DNA of 35,963 bases, from positions 1-35,963 of the forward strand of contig RPRB01000029.1 in assembly GCA_003818285.1 (NCBI GenBank), given 5' to 3'. Shown here in pieces: positions 34,000 to 35,963 of this stretch (its first letter is position 1; each line of letters opens with the position of its first letter). The notes beneath the pieces are model-generated. The model saw nothing but the letters and a program-made list of their open reading frames with translations. It was not told the origin of the DNA and made no database searches. A program made the translations under genes and the position numbers. The stretch comes from Myxococcaceae bacterium. GTDB lineage: Bacteria; Myxococcota; Myxococcia; Myxococcales; Myxococcaceae.

Positions 34000-35460
34000 C
34001 TACCGTGCGGTCGAGACCGCCACGGGCTCCGCCATCAGGTCCGCTGCCGCGGCGTCCGCTGCCTCCAGCAGCGGTCGAGGCCACACCCCGAGCCCCACCA
34101 CCGCCGCAAGGCAGACGCCGATCGCCAGCCGCAGCGGCAGCCGGGTCGGCACCGGCATGTTCCCCTCGCCCTCGGCCATGAACGTCGAGCGGGCCACGCT
34201 CAGGTAATAGAACAGCCCGTACACCGCGAGCGCGACGCCCAGCACCACCAGCCAACCCAGGCCCGCCCGATACCCGGCGAGGAGGACGAAGAGCTTGGCC
34301 CAGAATCCGGCCACGAACGGGATTCCGGCCAGGGACAGGAGGAAGATCAGCAGCGCCGCCCCGAGCACCGGCGCACGGCGCGACAGGCCGGCGAGCTTCG
34401 GAATGGTGTGGCCACCCGAGCCCTCGGCGCCGGCGTGCAGCACCAGGAAGGCGCCGATGTTGGTGAAGACGTAGGTGGCCATGAAGAACAGGGCCATGGC
34501 CAGGCCTGCGCGGGTGTCGGCTGCGAGCCCGATGAGCACGTAGCCCATCTGGGCGATGCCCGAGAACCCGAGGAGCCGGCGCACGTCGGACTGGTTCAGG
34601 GCGAAGAAGTTGCCCACCAGCATGCTCGCCGCGGAGAGCAGCACCACCACCGGCTTCCAGGTCGATGCCTCTCCACCCCAACCCTGGAGGAGGATGACCG
34701 CCAGCGCGGCGATCCCGCCCAGCTTGGGGGCAACCGAGAGGTAGGCCACGAAGGGGGTGGGCGCGCCCTGGTAGGTGTCCGGAACCCAGAAGTGGAACGG
34801 CACCGCGCCGATCTTGAAGCCAAACCCGGCGACGATGAGCAGCATCCCCACCACCGTCAGCGGGACACGGCCCGGATCGGCGAGGGCGTCGATCCGGGTG
34901 CTCCCGCTGAGCCCCACCACCAGCGCCAGGCCGAAGAAGGTCAGGGTCGAGCTCGCGGTCCCGGTCACGAAGAGCTTCAGGCCCGCCTCGGACGCGAGAC
35001 GAGGGCGCTCGGGAGGTCCGTCGTTCTTCGCCCACGCGGCGAGCGCGTAGAGCGGGATGCCCATCAGCTCGAAGGAGACCACCAGGAGCGCCCAGTCCCG
35101 GGCGCCGGGAATCATCATCATCCCCGAGGTGCTGAAGAGGAGCAGCGCCAGGTACTCGGCCTGGCGGCCCGCCACCGTTGTCTCGAGCCAGTCCATCGAC
35201 CCGAGGATGGCGAGCGCCGCGCTGCACACCAGGACCCGCTGGACGAACAGCGACCACGGGCCCGCGACGTAGGCATGGTGAGGCGCGATGCCCGCGGAGC
35301 TCATCGTCAGGGAGAGCGCGAACAGACCGAGGAGCAGGACCACCGAGATCCACCCCCACAGCCGGCCGCGGCCGGGCCAGAGGGCGTCCCCGGCGAGCAC
35401 CAGGGCCCCGAGGCCCGCCACGGCGATCGCCGGCCCGAGCAGCTGGAACCAGGGTGTCAT
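34000..35460 (-). CDS. nuoN: NADH-quinone oxidoreductase subunit N
   Basis: This 486-residue antiporter-like membrane subunit of complex I has about 14 transmembrane helices. The Proton_antipo_M core is seen: SFELMGIPLYALAAW with its key Glu, GFGFKIGAVPFHFWVPDTYQ (here split GFGFKIGAVPF and HFWVPDTYQGAPTP), and APKLGG with the mid-membrane Lys. The C-terminal part has FLLSLAGIPFVAGFWAKLFV with a second conserved Lys. The ATG at 35460 overlaps the nuoM stop by four bases (ATGA). It is probably the last gene of the nuo operon, being convergent with the collagen-like gene 107 bases away. Confidence 0.96.
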   Translation of the reverse strand: MTPWFQLLGPAIAVAGLGALVLAGDALWPGRGRLWGWISVVLLLGLFALSLTMSSAGIAPHHAYVAGPWSLFVQRVLVCSAALAILGSMDWLETTVAGRQAEYLALLLFSTSGMMMIPGARDWALLVVSFELMGIPLYALAAWAKNDGPPERPRLASEAGLKLFVTGTASSTLTFFGLALVVGLSGSTRIDALADPGRVPLTVVGMLLIVAGFGFKIGAVPFHFWVPDTYQGAPTPFVAYLSVAPKLGGIAALAVILLQGWGGEASTWKPVVVLLSAASMLVGNFFALNQSDVRRLLGFSGIAQMGYVLIGLAADTRAGLAMALFFMATYVFTNIGAFLVLHAGAEGSGGHTIPKLAGLSRRAPVLGAALLIFLLSLAGIPFVAGFWAKLFVLLAGYRAGLGWLVVLGVALAVYGLFYYLSVARSTFMAEGEGNMPVPTRLPLRLAIGVCLAAVVGLGVWPRPLLEAADAAAADLMAEPVAVSTAR

Positions 35461-35963
35461 CGCCGGAGCGCCTCCGCCACCAGGGCCACGCGGTTCAGGT
35501 ACCCGGAGGTGGTGGCGTCGATGCCGTCCAGGAGCAGCCGCGGCCAGAAGCCGAAGATGACCAGGCAGGCGCAGAGCACCACCGGGGCGGCCCACTCGGT
35601 CCGCCGCGGGTCCGAGAGGTGCGAGAGGTCGCCCGCCGGTGCCGGCCCCCAGAAGATGATCTTCGAGGCACGGAGCACGTAGACCGCGGTCACGAAGGCG
35701 CCGAGCACCGCGGGCACCGTCCACCAGGCGCTCCGGCCGGTGGCCGCGCCGAGGAAGACCAGGAACTCGGCGACGAATCCCGCGGTGCCGGGCAACCCCA
35801 GCGAGGACAGCGCGCCCAGGGTGAAGAACGCCGCGATGGCCGGCATCGCGTGCGCGAACCCGCCCATCTTCGCCAGGTCGCGGGTGTGGGCCCGCTCGTA
35901 GACCAGGCCGACCAGGGCGAAGAAGAGCCCGGTCATGATGCCGTGGGCGAACATCTGGAACAC
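35457..35963 (-). CDS. nuoM: NADH-quinone oxidoreductase subunit M (N-terminus cut by window edge)
   Basis: These are the last 168 residues of NuoM, a proton-pumping membrane subunit of complex I. Seen here are HGIMTGLFFALVGLVYERAHTRDL (quoted in part), with the helix-break and conserved His region; FFTLGALSSLGLPGTAGFVAEFLVF, with its conserved Glu; and the final helices ending FGFWPRLLLDGID. The full protein is about 500 residues, so about two thirds lie to the right of the window. The stop overlaps the nuoN start by four bases, indicating coupled translation. The rest of the nuo operon is expected upstream, beyond the right edge. Confidence 0.96.
   Translation of the reverse strand: MFQMFAHGIMTGLFFALVGLVYERAHTRDLAKMGGFAHAMPAIAAFFTLGALSSLGLPGTAGFVAEFLVFLGAATGRSAWWTVPAVLGAFVTAVYVLRASKIIFWGPAPAGDLSHLSDPRRTEWAAPVVLCACLVIFGFWPRLLLDGIDATTSGYLNRVALVAEALRR

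Noticed and set aside
1-35963. A defence system, prophage or mobile element
   Set aside because: I looked for transposases, integrases, nucleases with partner genes, toxin-antitoxin pairs and terminal inverted repeats and saw none.

Overview
This is a very GC-rich window (about 70 % by eye) carrying a bacterial chromosomal segment rich in central-metabolism genes. The composition, the Bacillus-type succinate dehydrogenase, the single-chain pyruvate:ferredoxin oxidoreductase, the lactate-utilisation proteins and the complex I genes fit a respiratory, possibly facultatively anaerobic member of the Myxococcota (Anaeromyxobacter-like). That placement is inferred from gene content only, since no rRNA or marker phylogeny could be run. 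No tRNA, rRNA, CRISPR array, transposase, integrase or phage gene was seen.

Region 1 (1-5.1 kb): lutB (cut by the left edge) and lutA, both on the minus strand, for oxidation of L-lactate or a related hydroxy acid. A small Cys-rich membrane-anchored ORF lies between them on the opposite strand. Then come an outer-membrane beta-barrel protein, a cyclopropane-fatty-acid-synthase-type methyltransferase and an ArsR-like regulator with a duplicated C-terminal half. A short GC-rich element recurs three times here.

Region 2 (5.1-18.8 kb): the core metabolic block. Minus-strand units are sdhC-sdhA-sdhB, sucC-sucD-ndk and icd-mdh. Citrate synthase (gltA) diverges from icd and is followed by a zinc-ribbon protein with an extreme Asp/Glu tail. 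After a BFN-domain protein that appears to be exported comes pyruvate kinase. Together these cover citrate synthesis, isocitrate to 2-oxoglutarate, succinyl-CoA to fumarate, and malate to oxaloacetate. Aconitase, 2-oxoglutarate dehydrogenase and fumarase are not in the window.

Region 3 (18.8-34 kb): a more accessory stretch with several damaged genes. It holds a frameshifted NAD-dependent epimerase/reductase, a small membrane protein, a formylglycine-generating-enzyme-like lipoprotein with both catalytic cysteines, an AraC regulator overlapping an Mpo1-like membrane protein, a QacA-type multidrug exporter, a secreted HAD phosphatase with a small downstream ORF, a decayed alpha/beta hydrolase, a coupled DHOD-like oxidoreductase and nifJ, an alpha/beta-hydrolase lipoprotein that seems to lack its lid region, a hemerythrin-like protein and a secreted collagen-like protein.

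Region 4 (34-36 kb): the distal end of a complex I operon, nuoM (cut by the right edge) and nuoN, on the minus strand. PFOR, lactate oxidation, the TCA enzymes and complex I link carbon oxidation to a ferredoxin/quinone-based electron-transfer chain.
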